A DNA stretch of 64,000 nt. Source: Apodospora peruviana. Lineage: Eukaryota > Ascomycota > Sordariomycetes > Sordariales > Lasiosphaeriaceae. Location of the stretch: contig JAUEDM010000001.1 of the NCBI GenBank assembly GCA_033439685.1, positions 8,308,001-8,372,000 of the forward strand. Reading direction: 5' to 3'. The translations under genes and the position numbers were made by a program. Of this stretch, positions 1 to 10,326 are shown piece after piece. Numbering within the stretch: position 1 is the first letter of the stretch; the number at the start of each line of letters is the position of its first letter. The notes below the pieces were generated by a model that was given only the letters and a program-made list of their open reading frames with translations, ran no database searches and had not been told where the DNA came from.

Positions 1-83
1 GCCTTGCGAGAATGGAGCAGATATAAAAGTTCAGCACAACACCCGCCCCTACGATGAGAGAGATGACCGCTGTCTATTTGGCA

Positions 84-806
84 TTAGCACGCCTCAATTC
101 CAACCATGATGCTGGGAGATAGATTTACCGTGGAGTGTACCGTCCAAGTCCCACGGTTGTTAATGAAGGGCGTTATGATGTAGAGAGCATATCCGACGAG
201 AAAGGCGACCCATGATAGGCTCATCAGCATCATCGGTGTCTGCCAGACCCAAATCAGCCACCCATCAGCCACCAAATGGTTGCCAGGGTGGTCATTATCG
301 CTGGTCTCTGCGCTTGTCTTGAGAACGATCCGTAGTAGCGCATTAACCTCAGCGCCGGAAAGATCAAGATCGAGTAAACGGTCGGGGATTTGTTCGAGCA
401 GTGTATCCTGCGCAGAGCTTATTAAGGCAAACACGGAAAGCCACAGGCTGCTCTGCCACAATAGAGTGGCCAGCCAGAACGCGTCGGTTATGGCCGGCCA
501 AGAGAAGGCTCCTATCACGGCAGCGGCAGAGAGTGTCGCCTCGAACAAGGCTGTCAGTTTATATCGCAAATATCTCTCAAAAGTTGGGAATAGCTCATTT
601 ACCGCAGATCGCACAAATGATATCTCCTGTTTTTTTCTCGCTTTAAAGTCATGCAAGAGCCGTTTTACTGTCTCATGGTCGCTCTGATGCAGACAGATTT
701 CCTCAATGGGCTCCAGAGTATAGTGGGCGAGCGATCTGTTATAAGATATGGCCCCGATTCGTAGCAAGATGAAGGTAAAAATCGGCTTGAATGGAAGTTG
801 TTTCAT
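84..806 (-). CDS. Hypothetical multi-pass membrane protein
   Basis: This is a 240-residue protein if it starts at the first ATG (806). The open frame continues upstream to about 1013, but only from a TTG and through a proline run encoded by a C27 homopolymer, so I prefer the ATG. Residues about 90-140 and the last 60 residues carry long hydrophobic Trp/Leu/Ala-rich stretches, probably three to four membrane helices. Before them is a charged segment rich in Lys and Arg (HETVKRLLHDFKARKKQE). I see no enzyme motif or signal peptide and do not recognise the family with certainty; it resembles unnamed fungal membrane proteins. A further upstream exon is possible. The gene lies in the accessory left end, next to the repeat protein and the NLR relic. 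Confidence 0.55.
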   Translation of the reverse strand: MKQLPFKPIFTFILLRIGAISYNRSLAHYTLEPIEEICLHQSDHETVKRLLHDFKARKKQEISFVRSAVNELFPTFERYLRYKLTALFEATLSAAAVIGAFSWPAITDAFWLATLLWQSSLWLSVFALISSAQDTLLEQIPDRLLDLDLSGAEVNALLRIVLKTSAETSDNDHPGNHLVADGWLIWVWQTPMMLMSLSWVAFLVGYALYIITPFINNRGTWTVHSTVNLSPSIMVGIEAC

Positions 807-876
807 TTTGTGTGGTAACACACCGAGATTGCTTGGTGGTTGTCGACACAGAATTCTAGACTCTGGGTCTGCTGAT

Positions 877-903
877 GGGGGGGGGGGGGGGGGGGGGGGG
901 GGG
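877..903. repeat. G27 homopolymer
   Basis: This is an uninterrupted run of 27 G. It starts 71 bp upstream of the preferred ATG (806) of the minus-strand membrane protein. If it were translated on the minus strand it would give a polyproline run. Its length is likely to be unstable or affected by sequencing error. Confidence 0.9.
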
Positions 904-1013
904 CACGATAAAGGCGGCGGGGCTTGGATGAAACAGAAACGGCGGTTTCTAAGCCCAGACTTGCATTTGTGCCTGGGTTGGCCTTCGCTCGGAAGCAACG
1001 GATCAGGCTCCAA

Positions 1014-1618
1014 AGGCGATGGAAATCCGATAAGATATCAGATGTTATTGGTGGAAAGGGTGTCCAAGTTTGGAAATTCGGTTTTGTAAGTGTTATGGGC
1101 TTGCAGGTTGCTGCTGCATGAAGTGAAAATCGCTCAACAAGGCAGCCAATGACAGCTCGAGGAGGACTCAAAGCGGCACTCAGTCAACCTTGGGTGCTTA
1201 TCAGGGCTTCCGAGTACCTACCCTGGCCAGGAATCACATCACGGAACGTTGTCGGTTTTCTGCCTTGTTGCTGCAACTTGTTATTCTGGGAAACAAAAGT
1301 GCAATTTCGAAGCTTCACAAGGAATACATACACACATGTGTGCTTATCTGCCATCCCATGAAAGGACAACTGTTCTGATATGTGAGTGCCGTAGCAACCC
1401 TGAGGCTGTCAGGCAACTTCGGTCTTATCGTCAGGCACTCTGTCTCTGGTGCGGAGAACATATAGCAGACCTTGTGTCCCTCCAAACCCTCCATTGTTGC
1501 ATCCCGTTCGATTTTGCTTCCCCACTTTCTCCAGTTGCCGAACTTTCCTGATCTGCACTCATTGTGATCGTCCGAAGGATCGTCAGGTCCCGGGTTATTT
1601 ACCGGTGAACTGCTCAAC
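1014..1618. other. Intergenic spacer, probable divergent promoter
   Basis: The membrane protein gene points left and the YSSPST-repeat gene points right, so this spacer should hold both promoters. Frames here are short and overlap on both strands. I see no gene or defined regulatory site. Confidence 0.4.
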
Positions 1619-2638
1619 ATGGCGTACAACTCCTACTACGACTTCGCTCCTCAATATACTCCAACGCGGTCATTTGCCCCGTCTTCCACGTTGTCGTCGT
1701 ACTCATCACCGTCAACCTACTCATCACCGTCAACCTACTCATCACCGTCAACCTACTCATCACCGTCAACCTACTCATCACCGTCAACCTACTCATCACC
1801 GTCAACCTACTCATCACCGTCAACCTACTCATCGCCATCAACATACTCATCATCATCGAGCTACTCGCTGCCCAGCTATTCCCGCGACGCAAGGCCTCCA
1901 CCGCAGGATGTCATCCGTCAAAGGTTCCATGACATGCTCCCCGCCGGGCCACCGGCGAGATCCCTTGAACACTTTGGCCTGAAAGAGACGAATCCAAGTC
2001 ATCTTCCGCGCGACATCTGGCTGCACTCGAAGCCCATCAAGCGACTAGGCAACCACACCACACGTGTTCACCAGGCACTGGAAGTTGGCGACCGGGGCCA
2101 CCCAAACAACTACATCCACGAGATTCACAAGGGCGACAAGTCGTTGTTTGGTCTGAGAAGACTAGAGTACGCCGCTACCGAGTCTTCCCGGAATCTGGAC
2201 TGGGATAAGCGGTTTGTTAAAGGCGTGTCCACGCGCAAAGTCGGAACGACGACCAAGTCGGACCGCGAGATCGTTGAGGCTGGTAAGCACACCCCCAAAA
2301 CCGCTGTTCACGGCCAACTAGGGTCTAACCATTTGACAGGTGAGAACCGCAGGCGTCAGGACCTGCTCTACTCGGTCCTCTTCAACAATTGCCAGCACTT
2401 TACCGACGGCCTCCGGCGCGACATCACCGACACGCGCTACCCCTACGACGATTCGCTGCCGCCGGTGGAGCGGCTCAAGGACCGGATCCCCGGGGCTAGA
2501 ACAGTCACGAGGAAGGCCAGCTCGCTGAAGCACAGGGTCGCCATGACGGCCGAGAGCGTGCGCGGCAAGATCAACCCCATTGAGGCAGCTGCGATGATAA
2601 GGGGCAGGGAGCTGAGGAAGTATGCCGACCGGAGGTAG
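1619..2638 (+). CDS. Tandem-repeat protein with probable LRAT/PPPDE-like Cys-His domain
   Basis: The frame is open for 339 codons, but 2283-2339 looks like a 57-bp intron (GTAAGC donor, CTAAC branch, CAG acceptor). Splicing gives about 320 residues and joins ...EIVEAG to ENRRRQD. Residues 28-75 are eight copies of YSSPST, followed by a Tyr/Ser tail, so the N-terminus is low-complexity. The rest is conserved-looking. His151 sits in VHQALEVG, followed by a YIHEI strand, and Cys239 (spliced numbering) sits in NNCQHF. A His before a VG strand plus a later NC(E/Q)xF motif is the layout of LRAT, H-rev107 and PPPDE-type papain-like folds, so a cysteine hydrolase or acyltransferase-like domain is my inference. 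The basic C-terminus carries many Arg and Lys. No signal peptide is evident. The gene lies about 0.7 kb upstream of the NLR relic, on the same strand. Confidence 0.7.
   Translation: MAYNSYYDFAPQYTPTRSFAPSSTLSSYSSPSTYSSPSTYSSPSTYSSPSTYSSPSTYSSPSTYSSPSTYSSPSTYSSSSSYSLPSYSRDARPPPQDVIRQRFHDMLPAGPPARSLEHFGLKETNPSHLPRDIWLHSKPIKRLGNHTTRVHQALEVGDRGHPNNYIHEIHKGDKSLFGLRRLEYAATESSRNLDWDKRFVKGVSTRKVGTTTKSDREIVEAGKHTPKTAVHGQLGSNHLTGENRRRQDLLYSVLFNNCQHFTDGLRRDITDTRYPYDDSLPPVERLKDRIPGARTVTRKASSLKHRVAMTAESVRGKINPIEAAAMIRGRELRKYADRR
1700..1843 (+). repeat. Eight 18-bp tandem repeats (YSSPST)
   Basis: Eight head-to-tail 18-bp units encode YSSPST and are almost identical at the DNA level, including synonymous positions. 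A degenerate ninth unit (YSSSSS) follows. The identity implies recent expansion or ongoing homogenisation, and copy number should vary between strains. Confidence 0.95.
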
Positions 2639-3310
2639 TTTGATGACGTGACTGCAGTTACAAAGTTTACTGTAGGTAGGTAGGTAGGTAGGTAGGTAGG
2701 TATTGTCACGGCCGGCGTCAAGGATCGATGGACGAACTCATCAATTGGGCGCTATCAACGAAGATTCTAAACTGGAGAGGAAAGAAGCTTCATCGTGGGG
2801 TGGGACCCCTTGCCCTTCGTCGCTCCTGATTGGTCCTAGTGACCGAGTCTCCACACCGTTCCCAACGGTAGCTCTGCGGGGTGGCTGGGAGTCATGAAAA
2901 AAAGGTCTGGGAGGGCTTGGTCCTCACAGGTATTCTGATCAGAAAGGTATGGGTATGGCACATGTAGCGTCAGTTGTTTATATCCCTTAGCATAGGCAAC
3001 AAGCGAGCAATCTTGCTATGTACCAGTGATTGTCACAGACATCCGGCCGAGGTAAGAGTCGAGGTCTAATCAAATGCCAGACTTTTTTAAACTGACCTTA
3101 TATTCGCGGTTTTTCTTTTTTCGTTTTTTCTTTTGTTTTTTGCTTCACTCTGGTGAGACATTTGCGTTGGAACAATATCTATGGGAATCTTCGAAGCAAA
3201 TGATACCCAATGACATAGATGGTGCCAGCTTCCTGGCACAGCCACCACAAAAGTCAGAACGCACGTAAGAGGTCAACTGCAAGGCAGCAGCCACACATGA
3301 CGTTAGTTAA
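2639..3310. other. Intergenic spacer before the NLR relic
   Basis: The spacer contains the (TAGG)7 microsatellite at 2673-2700 and a T-rich stretch near 3104-3140. The missing first exon of the NACHT gene would be expected here or to have been lost. I could not identify an ATG exon that joins it convincingly. Confidence 0.4.
2673..2700. repeat. (TAGG)7 microsatellite
   Basis: Seven perfect TAGG units lie 35 bp after the stop codon of the YSSPST-repeat gene. It is a simple tetranucleotide repeat, not a telomere array. Confidence 0.9.
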
Positions 3311-6219
3311 GTATGTGCCCAATATTTGTTTTCCACTTGCATCGACTTTCTCGACAAGCTTGACGGGATGAAGCACTCTAGGAACTCATCTTACAACCAG
3401 GCGGTTCGACTTGGGGCTTCCAAACAGCTCTTCAAAGAATGGGGAGCACAGACCGGTCTACTACCTGTGCCTCCGGCTGCGGCGGCGACAACTGTTCTAA
3501 GTCAGCTCCTCCAAGACCCAGGCAAGCAAAGGGCTGTCCACGACATCTTAGCGAGCATCGAGCAGGTGTTTGTCAACTGCGACGGCCTGGAAAAGAGATA
3601 CGAGTTCAGTTACCGCAAAGCGGACAGACAGCCTTCGAATACGACTTCTTATTCGATAAGACGAAAAGTAGTATGGGCTCTCCGAGACGAGAAGAAGCTC
3701 GAGGACTTGGTGTCTCTTCTTGAGAGTTTTACCGATTCGCTCGACAAGCTTCTGCCAGTTGGTTCAGACGACCCGGGAATGACGGAGCTGGGGAAGAGGC
3801 TGGACGCTCTGAGGCTGGGCATCGACGCCGAGGCCACGGCACGAACGGCGGAGTTGGTGAAGTCGCACGAGCACCAGAGGAATGTTGACCGATACATTCG
3901 AGATAGCGAACGTCGTAGCGTCTTGGGTTGGCTTGGTGCGGTTTCCTGCGATGCCGAGTTAGACGTCTATATCCGTGACAGGGTCCCATCCACGTGCGAG
4001 TGGATTTTGCAACGAGAGGAGTATCGGGACTGGAAGTCCCCAAGCTACGCCACCAATGCGCCTGATATTCTCTGGGTGTACGGGGAAGCTGGCATGGGCA
4101 AATCATTCATTTCGGCGAGGGTTGTCCAAGATCTCAGCGAGACATCGTCACTGCCCTTGGCATATTTCTTTGCCTCCCACTAGGACGTCAGAAAACGAGA
4201 ACCGTTGTCGATTCTACGATCGTGGCTGTTTCAACTTGCTTCGGCGCGAATGTGGGTGTTTGAAGAAGTCCAGAAGCTGCGCCAGGGAAAAGAAGACCGA
4301 GAGATTGTCGAGTCCGAGTTATTCAGCCTTTTTCGCGTCTGTCTCCGCCGACTGGGACGGTGTTTCTTGGTTATCGACGGCTACGATGAGCTCTCGAACG
4401 AGCTGACACCCAGAAGGTCTCAGGTGGAAGGGATACGAGAGACATTCCTGAGAGAGCTGTTCCGCGCCGTTGAGGGCAGTCAGGCACACATTATTCTCGT
4501 CAGCAGAGACGAGGTCGACATTAGGCGTCTAGTTCTAGATACAGAACAGAGCAGCACAATCGCCGTTCGGAGCTATTCAATTAGGGCGGAGGAGACGGCC
4601 GACGATATTGCAAGTTTCTGCCGTCACGTAATCGATACCCGTCTACCCAAGCTTAGAGCTCCGGCAAAACAAGAGATTACCGAGGAGCTGTCGGAACGGT
4701 GCCAGGGCATGTTATTATGGGTACGACTGAGCGGAGCCATGCTGAACCGGGGCAGAAGCACGTTGCAACTCAAGAAAGACATCGGTCAGACGCCGGTCAG
4801 CCTCGAAGAAGCGTACGCCAAAGATGTGAGAAGGATATCAGCACTGGAACCAAAAGAGCAAGAGCGTACTCTTAACATTCTACGTTGGAGCCTTTTCGCT
4901 GCCAGGCCGCTTTCTTTGGCTGAACCTTCGGAAGCGCTGGCCATTGATATGAAGACCTCATCTCTGGACCGCTCCGAGCTACCCGAGGAATTCGACGAAG
5001 ATTACGTTGAGTTCCAGATTCTCCGTTTGTGCGGATCGCTTGTAAAGTTCAGGCCGGTACCAAATGCGTACATTGTGTCAGACAGCAGAATAAAGCAAGG
5101 CACCATCCACCTCACCCATTTCTCTGTCAAGGAGTTTCTGCTCAGCGGGACCAGTTTCGGTGGGCAACTCAATCAACGTGACAGCCATGGCATTCTGGGA
5201 AGCCTATGCCTTCACTACCTGCTCTCCGAAGACGTGTTGCCATTTTACCAGGCGCATGTCGAGCAGTTTTTGCCCGTCGAGTCCCCAAGTGACATGTACA
5301 ACATAACCGTCGACAAGTTTGAGAGTATTAACCGCACTCTCGATATGGTTTATCGGGGTTTCAAAGAGGACCATTGGCTTTTGTTATACGCAGTAAACCA
5401 GTGGTTTAAGCATGTGCGCACGTATGAGTCACTGGGCGGAGGACTTCTACCTGCTTTGGAGTTACTCATAATGCCAGAAAACAGAGCCAACTTCAGACTC
5501 TGGTGGTACTTTTCCTGTGCCGGAACTAATATTTGGCAGAATCTCAGCCATTATAATAGCGTACTCGCCATTATGTCAAGATTTGGCCTTTGGACCGGAG
5601 CAAGGCATCTCATGGAAAGGAATGGAATGACTCCAGGTTTTTCCTACTGGTCTTGATGGGCTCGGGACAGCGGCTGAAACAGGTAATGAAGATATGATAT
5701 CGCTCTTTTACAAGTTTTTCAATCACGACCAGTGGAAGGAAGACGAAGAAGAGTTCCGCGGGATCTTTGAAGATGCCGTGCAACAAGATTATGCAGCGGT
5801 TCTCGAGCTATTCTACCAAAAAAGGGGTCGATCTACAAACATTCATCCTTCCGTACTCCGACCGAAGCCACACACCAGATACTCCTACGGTTCCGCGCTG
5901 ATTCTTGGAGCACAGGTCCAACCCTGACCACTTCGAACAAGGCGGCATGACCGGTTTACAAAAGCTAGTATGTTATCTGCCATTTTTTGCTAACCATTGC
6001 AAAGGACGGGTCACGCTGGGTATGGTAAAGGAATTGCTAAAAACCCTGAATAGCAGTCCTGGAGCAAATGTCAACTTCCCTCTCATCCCGCCGCTCTCCG
6101 ATCAGGATGAGGGACCAGAGTCATCAGACTCGGTACTAGTCTTCCCACTCTACGATAACGGGACCAACGGTCTTCGAGAACTCCGTTTAAGTATTAAGAT
6201 CTCTACAGCGGTATCGTAG
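3311..6219 (+). pseudogene. Broken HeLo-like/NACHT NLR-type receptor
   Basis: This is a fungal STAND receptor relic. The first ~150 codons, including LFSTCIDFLDKLDG and LGASKQLFKEWG, resemble the HeLo (prion-inhibition and propagation) domain of HET-S-type proteins. A linker follows, then a NACHT NTPase with P-loop GEAGMGKS (about 4083-4106) and a Walker B-like segment CFLVIDGYDEL (about 4361-4391). The frame is interrupted by TAG at 4181-4183; the same frame stays open on both sides of it and continues into VRKREPLSILRSW. Near 5635-5640 the homology-like frame shifts by +1, most simply by one extra T in a T5 run, and near 5895-5905 it shifts by +1 again. The C-terminal part shows no WD40, TPR or ankyrin repeat I can recognise. 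No start codon is in frame at the N-terminus: the frame is closed by TAA at 3308, so a first exon is missing or unrecognised. In the family, HeLo-type domains act in regulated cell death during incompatibility. Here the gene looks non-functional unless the lesions are sequencing errors. Confidence 0.75.
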
Positions 6220-7614
6220 TAAGATAAATATATAGTGATATATAGTGGATATTGTAATGGGCTAGGGTAGTATATTTGCAACTAGCTAGGCCTTTGCTAC
6301 GAAGACGCGAAACATGAGAAGAGAAAAGGAAGAGAAATTGGCCAGCTCCTTGAGAGCTGCATCTAAATGTATACGACTGCGGTAGACCAGCCAGAAATGG
6401 AGAGAAGATTCCAGATGTGTCGGCGCGCGTTTAAGGGATAGTGTTGTGGTCCGTGTATGCGTGTGACGGTCGGTGCGATTGAGCCTTGATTGAATTGATT
6501 GCGACCGTCAACGGTATATAACCCATTGGAATTCCAAAGGCTGACACCTTTGGTATTCTGGCATCCTTTTGCGATTGAGGGGGGTTTGGTGTAATGGTTT
6601 GGGTCATTGCACTGGCTCGTCACAATACGCTTGGTGTTTTCTGGGAATAGCTTCAACATGGGTGGACGGCCGAGGGTTGCCGAGGCCACCCCAGGGCTCA
6701 GCCCGTTACAGATATAACGGTTATTTTTATATAGATAGGGGCTTTGCAAAATATTCGTAGTAAGGTTTTAAATCCTAGCAGAGTTGTACTTCGGGTTATA
6801 GTTATGTATGGCATAACAGTCTGGTAAGACGTTTCCTACAGTCCGGGTAGACCGCTTCTTTGGAAAAGGGGTTCGCGCAAGCAAACTTGCTCTCTCACAA
6901 GTACCTCGGAGGGTTCTCGGTCTTCATTAAAACGTCGGTGGGTGAAGTCAGGGGCTGAATAAGTAGAACATGGCGAAAAAGAATGGAAGAAATAGCCAAA
7001 AGTCCAGTCCAGAAAGCGTTCACGGCTTGACCACTGACTGCCGACTCCCCGCTGGCGGAATCTCGGGGTTCCTGATTAGCCTTGCTCTGGTAATTCGGGC
7101 ATCGAAAGACATACAAATACCTGGGAGGGAGAGCCGGGACGCGGTCATCTAATGCGAAACAGCAAACGACGTCCAAAGTGGATCCCCGTCAGTAACACTG
7201 ACGAACTGTCCGGACACAGCTGTCAGCCGGATCTTGTAAATGCCAAGTAGCAGCCGCTCCGCCCTGTCAGCCCGCCCCACTCCACCAGCTGAACTTCTAG
7301 AATTAGCTGCTGAGGTCAGCACGGGGCGATTGATCGCAAAACCCCCTCCTCAGCAACATTGGAACCCCGCCATCTGATAAGCGATTTCAATGCCACCCAG
7401 CTTATCAAGCAAAAAAAAAAACCAAAAAAAAATACTCCTCGGTCTGACTCCAAGCACCGAACCATCGTCCCATCTTTCCAACCAAAGCCCCCCTAACAAC
7501 AATCACACATATATTTCTCCTCCACCATCCACGTCACCGTCTCTTCCTCAATCTTCGCCATTTCTCACTACCCCGCCTTAAACCACATCCCCGAACAAAA
7601 GAAATAAAGCCAAA
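6220..7614. other. Gene-free spacer with small inverted repeats
   Basis: No credible gene is present. The stretch contains a 9-bp perfect inverted repeat (6464-6472 and 6502-6510) and a 6-bp hairpin (6703-6708 and 6715-6720), possibly remnants of a mobile element. From about 7380 it becomes the A- and C-rich leader of the downstream sqt1 gene. Confidence 0.4.
6464..6510. repeat. 9-bp inverted repeat
   Basis: TGACGGTCG at 6464-6472 is matched by its exact reverse complement at 6502-6510, with a 29-bp loop. It could be a regulatory palindrome, a transposon footprint or chance. Confidence 0.5.
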
Positions 7615-9171
7615 ATGTCTTCTTCAAGACAACCCCACCAGAACCCCGCAGCGCCAGGAGACGACAACGGCGCCGACTCAGACCACGATCTCCTGGCAGA
7701 AGATGAGATCGACGAAGTCCTCGAGGCAGGCGACGATGACGAAGATGTAGCGATGGACTCCGGTGACGACGACAACGAACAAGAAGAAATCCTCCTCCAA
7801 AACGACAGCATCGCCTACTTCGATGCCCACAAAGACTCAGTATTCGCCATCGCCCAACACCCTATTTATCCTTCCCTAATCGCGACCGGCGGCTCCGAAG
7901 GCGACGCCGACGACGCGCCAGGGAAAGGCTACGTCTTTGACACCTCGGCTGCCGTGTCCCGCCAACCCGTCCTCCCCCCAAGCTACAACTCGTCCTCTAC
8001 CGTACAACAAAAAGAAAACACCCAGCTTCACCCAATATTCGCGATAGACGGCCACACAGACAGCATCAACACTTTGACATTCACCCTGCCGGCAGGCGAC
8101 TTCCTCGTGTCGGGCGGTCTCGACGGCCGCGTGCGCGTGTACGCGGTAGCACCACCGTCAGGAAACAACGACGACGGTCTGAAGATAAAGTTTCTCGCCG
8201 AATCCCAAGAAACGGAAGAAATCAACTGGTTGGCGCCGTGTCCGGCGCCGGAATACGCCAACACGATAGCATTAGGCGCGTCCGACGGCTCCGTTTGGGT
8301 GCTCACGATCGATCCGTCGGAAGAAAACCCGATCCGCATCGTGCAGTCCTATTTCCTGCACACGGGCGCGTGTACAGCTGGCGCGTGGGCGCCCGACGGG
8401 CAGCTTTTAGCCACTGTATCGGAGGACAGCTCGCTGCACGTGTACGACGTGTGGGGCGCCGCCGCCGCGCAGAAGCTCGTGACCGATAACGGGCAGACAG
8501 TCGTCTCGCTGACTGAGGCGGACCAACGGTTCGCGGTCGAGGGCGGATTGTATTCCGTCGCTGTCGCGCCGAGCGGGTCGTTTTTGGCTGTTGGCGGTGC
8601 GGGTGGTGGTATTCGGATCGTCGGTCTGCCGAGACTGGCGCAACAGCAACAACCGAAGCAGCAACAGCGCGGTAGTGCGAAGAAAGCTGCGGCCGCACAA
8701 CCGGGGGCGATTCTTGCGTCGCTGAATGTTCAACAGGACGGTATTGAATCGTTATCGTTTGCGCCTGCCCCACAAACGCTGCTTGCTGCGGGCAGCGTGG
8801 ACGGTAGCATTGCGGTCTTCGATACCGCGCGCTCGTTCGCCGTGCGCAAGCACATCCAGGGCGCGCATGACGGCGAATCGGTGGTCAAGGTCGACTTCGT
8901 CAAGTCGCCGAGCCAGCCTGCCATGGCCGGCTGGTTGTTGACGTCCTGCGGCTTGGACGGTGCCGTACGGAGGTGGGATCTGCGCGCCGGCGCGACGGCA
9001 AACAGCAGCCAGAATGCTTCTAGCACAGCGGCGACGGGCGTGGCTAAGGAGTGGCGCGGTCATCGCGGCGGTGGGGAGGGTGGTGGTGTGCTGGGCTTTG
9101 TGCAGGGCGAGACCGGCGAACGGGTCGTCACGGCTGGTGACGACGCGTTGGTGCTTGTGTTTGAGGCTTGA
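7615..9171 (+). CDS. sqt1: Sqt1-like WD40 ribosome assembly protein
   Basis: This is a single-exon gene of 518 residues starting at ATG in a good fungal context (CAAAATG). Residues 1-60 are strongly acidic (many Asp and Glu). From about residue 64 (NDSIAYFDAHKDSVFAIAQH) a WD40 propeller begins. Blade-ending motifs include DGRVRVYAV, DGSVWVLTI, DSSLHVYDVW, GGGIRIVGL, DGSIAVFDT and DGAVRRWDLR, ending in DDALVLVFEA. A Gln/Ala-rich insertion (PKQQQRGSAKKAAAAQPG) interrupts one inter-blade loop. Architecture and length match yeast Sqt1 and metazoan AAMP. Sqt1 is the dedicated chaperone that loads uL16 (Rpl10) onto the 60S subunit in the cytoplasm. AAMP naming is the main alternative; both are the same family. 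Confidence 0.85.
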   Translation: MSSSRQPHQNPAAPGDDNGADSDHDLLAEDEIDEVLEAGDDDEDVAMDSGDDDNEQEEILLQNDSIAYFDAHKDSVFAIAQHPIYPSLIATGGSEGDADDAPGKGYVFDTSAAVSRQPVLPPSYNSSSTVQQKENTQLHPIFAIDGHTDSINTLTFTLPAGDFLVSGGLDGRVRVYAVAPPSGNNDDGLKIKFLAESQETEEINWLAPCPAPEYANTIALGASDGSVWVLTIDPSEENPIRIVQSYFLHTGACTAGAWAPDGQLLATVSEDSSLHVYDVWGAAAAQKLVTDNGQTVVSLTEADQRFAVEGGLYSVAVAPSGSFLAVGGAGGGIRIVGLPRLAQQQQPKQQQRGSAKKAAAAQPGAILASLNVQQDGIESLSFAPAPQTLLAAGSVDGSIAVFDTARSFAVRKHIQGAHDGESVVKVDFVKSPSQPAMAGWLLTSCGLDGAVRRWDLRAGATANSSQNASSTAATGVAKEWRGHRGGGEGGGVLGFVQGETGERVVTAGDDALVLVFEA

Positions 9172-10326
9172 ATAGACGCATACATGATTGGGTTGGTGGA
9201 TTTTGTTTTTATTCGTGTTTAGATGTTGATCATACATGTTCGATCATCAAGCTAGCTGGCGCGGAATAGCATCGCGAAGGGGGGAGAGAGGAATCTTGGG
9301 CTTGGGCAATGATTACGTTCAAAATATTGCAATACACTTCATCTGTGTTGGCCTATCTGTTCCAGTCGGTGATGTTTTTGCCGGTGTCCAATCGAGTGCT
9401 TGATTTAAAATTGCTTCCACCCTTTTTTTTTTTTTTTTCAACTCAACTCGGCGTGTCTGGTCCATCCAGCCCCCCTTTTGCCTGTCGCGAAGATAGAGCC
9501 ACTGACAGGCTCTGGATTGCGCACTTTGATCACTTCCCATGAACCCCATTGGCAGTTGAGTGCCCCATGCCATATTTCGTCTGATCTATGATAAACAAAC
9601 CTACCTACCCTGCCTACGTCAAGATCCATCCCGTCTCGACCGACGGAATGACCTCTCGATCAAGCAGCTCCTTCGCTGCTCACAATGAACGTATAAATAC
9701 TGGCCCGTGAACAGTGCTACCACATCTCCATATCTCCGCCATCCAGTTAGAGTGCACATCTGACACATCAGACGTACCACACGACCAGAACAAGCAATAA
9801 CCACGAGGAAAAGATTGTTGAAAATATCTATGTGTCTCCCGAGCCCAGAGACGGATGGCCAATACCCCTTCTAAATCTTGTTGAAGACGATCCAACCCCA
9901 CAAACGCAGCAGACGAAAAATGAATCTCTTATAAACACCAAAAGCCAGCCATCCCTGTATACCATTTTAAATGGTGGGTATTTAGTATTGTTGAAAAGAA
10001 AAGAAATGAGGACTCAAATGTTGAAAGGTTGCGCACGCAACCTCGTCACCACGATCACGCCGTGCCGTGGCCGCCCGAAAATCTAAACCCCTGGTTGAAC
10101 ATACACCTCCTTGCCTGTTTGCACACAGGCACCTCGCCATCACTAATCTGGACGACGCCAAATTGCTCTTCCTTCGTTCTTTCGGCACCCCAATTTGTTG
10201 CTTGTCAACCCCTATATCCCAAGGCGAGACTGGAAGCTGGAATTTTGGGTCGGAAAACCGCTTATGAGCCGCGTTCTGGATGATAAGATGAAGTGTCTAG
10301 GGTTAGTCTCCCAATATATACCCATC
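9172..10326. other. Convergent 3' spacer between sqt1 and gcv2
   Basis: The spacer holds the 3' ends of two convergent genes. A T16 run lies near 9424-9439. No gene or RNA structure is recognised. Confidence 0.4.

Noticed and set aside
807..1013. N-terminal extension of the membrane protein through a polyproline run
   Set aside because: It has no ATG, and the prolines come from a homopolymer of doubtful length.
6569..6660. tRNA-like A-box sequence (TGGTGTAATGG)
   Set aside because: No matching B-box or acceptor-stem pairing follows within tRNA distance.
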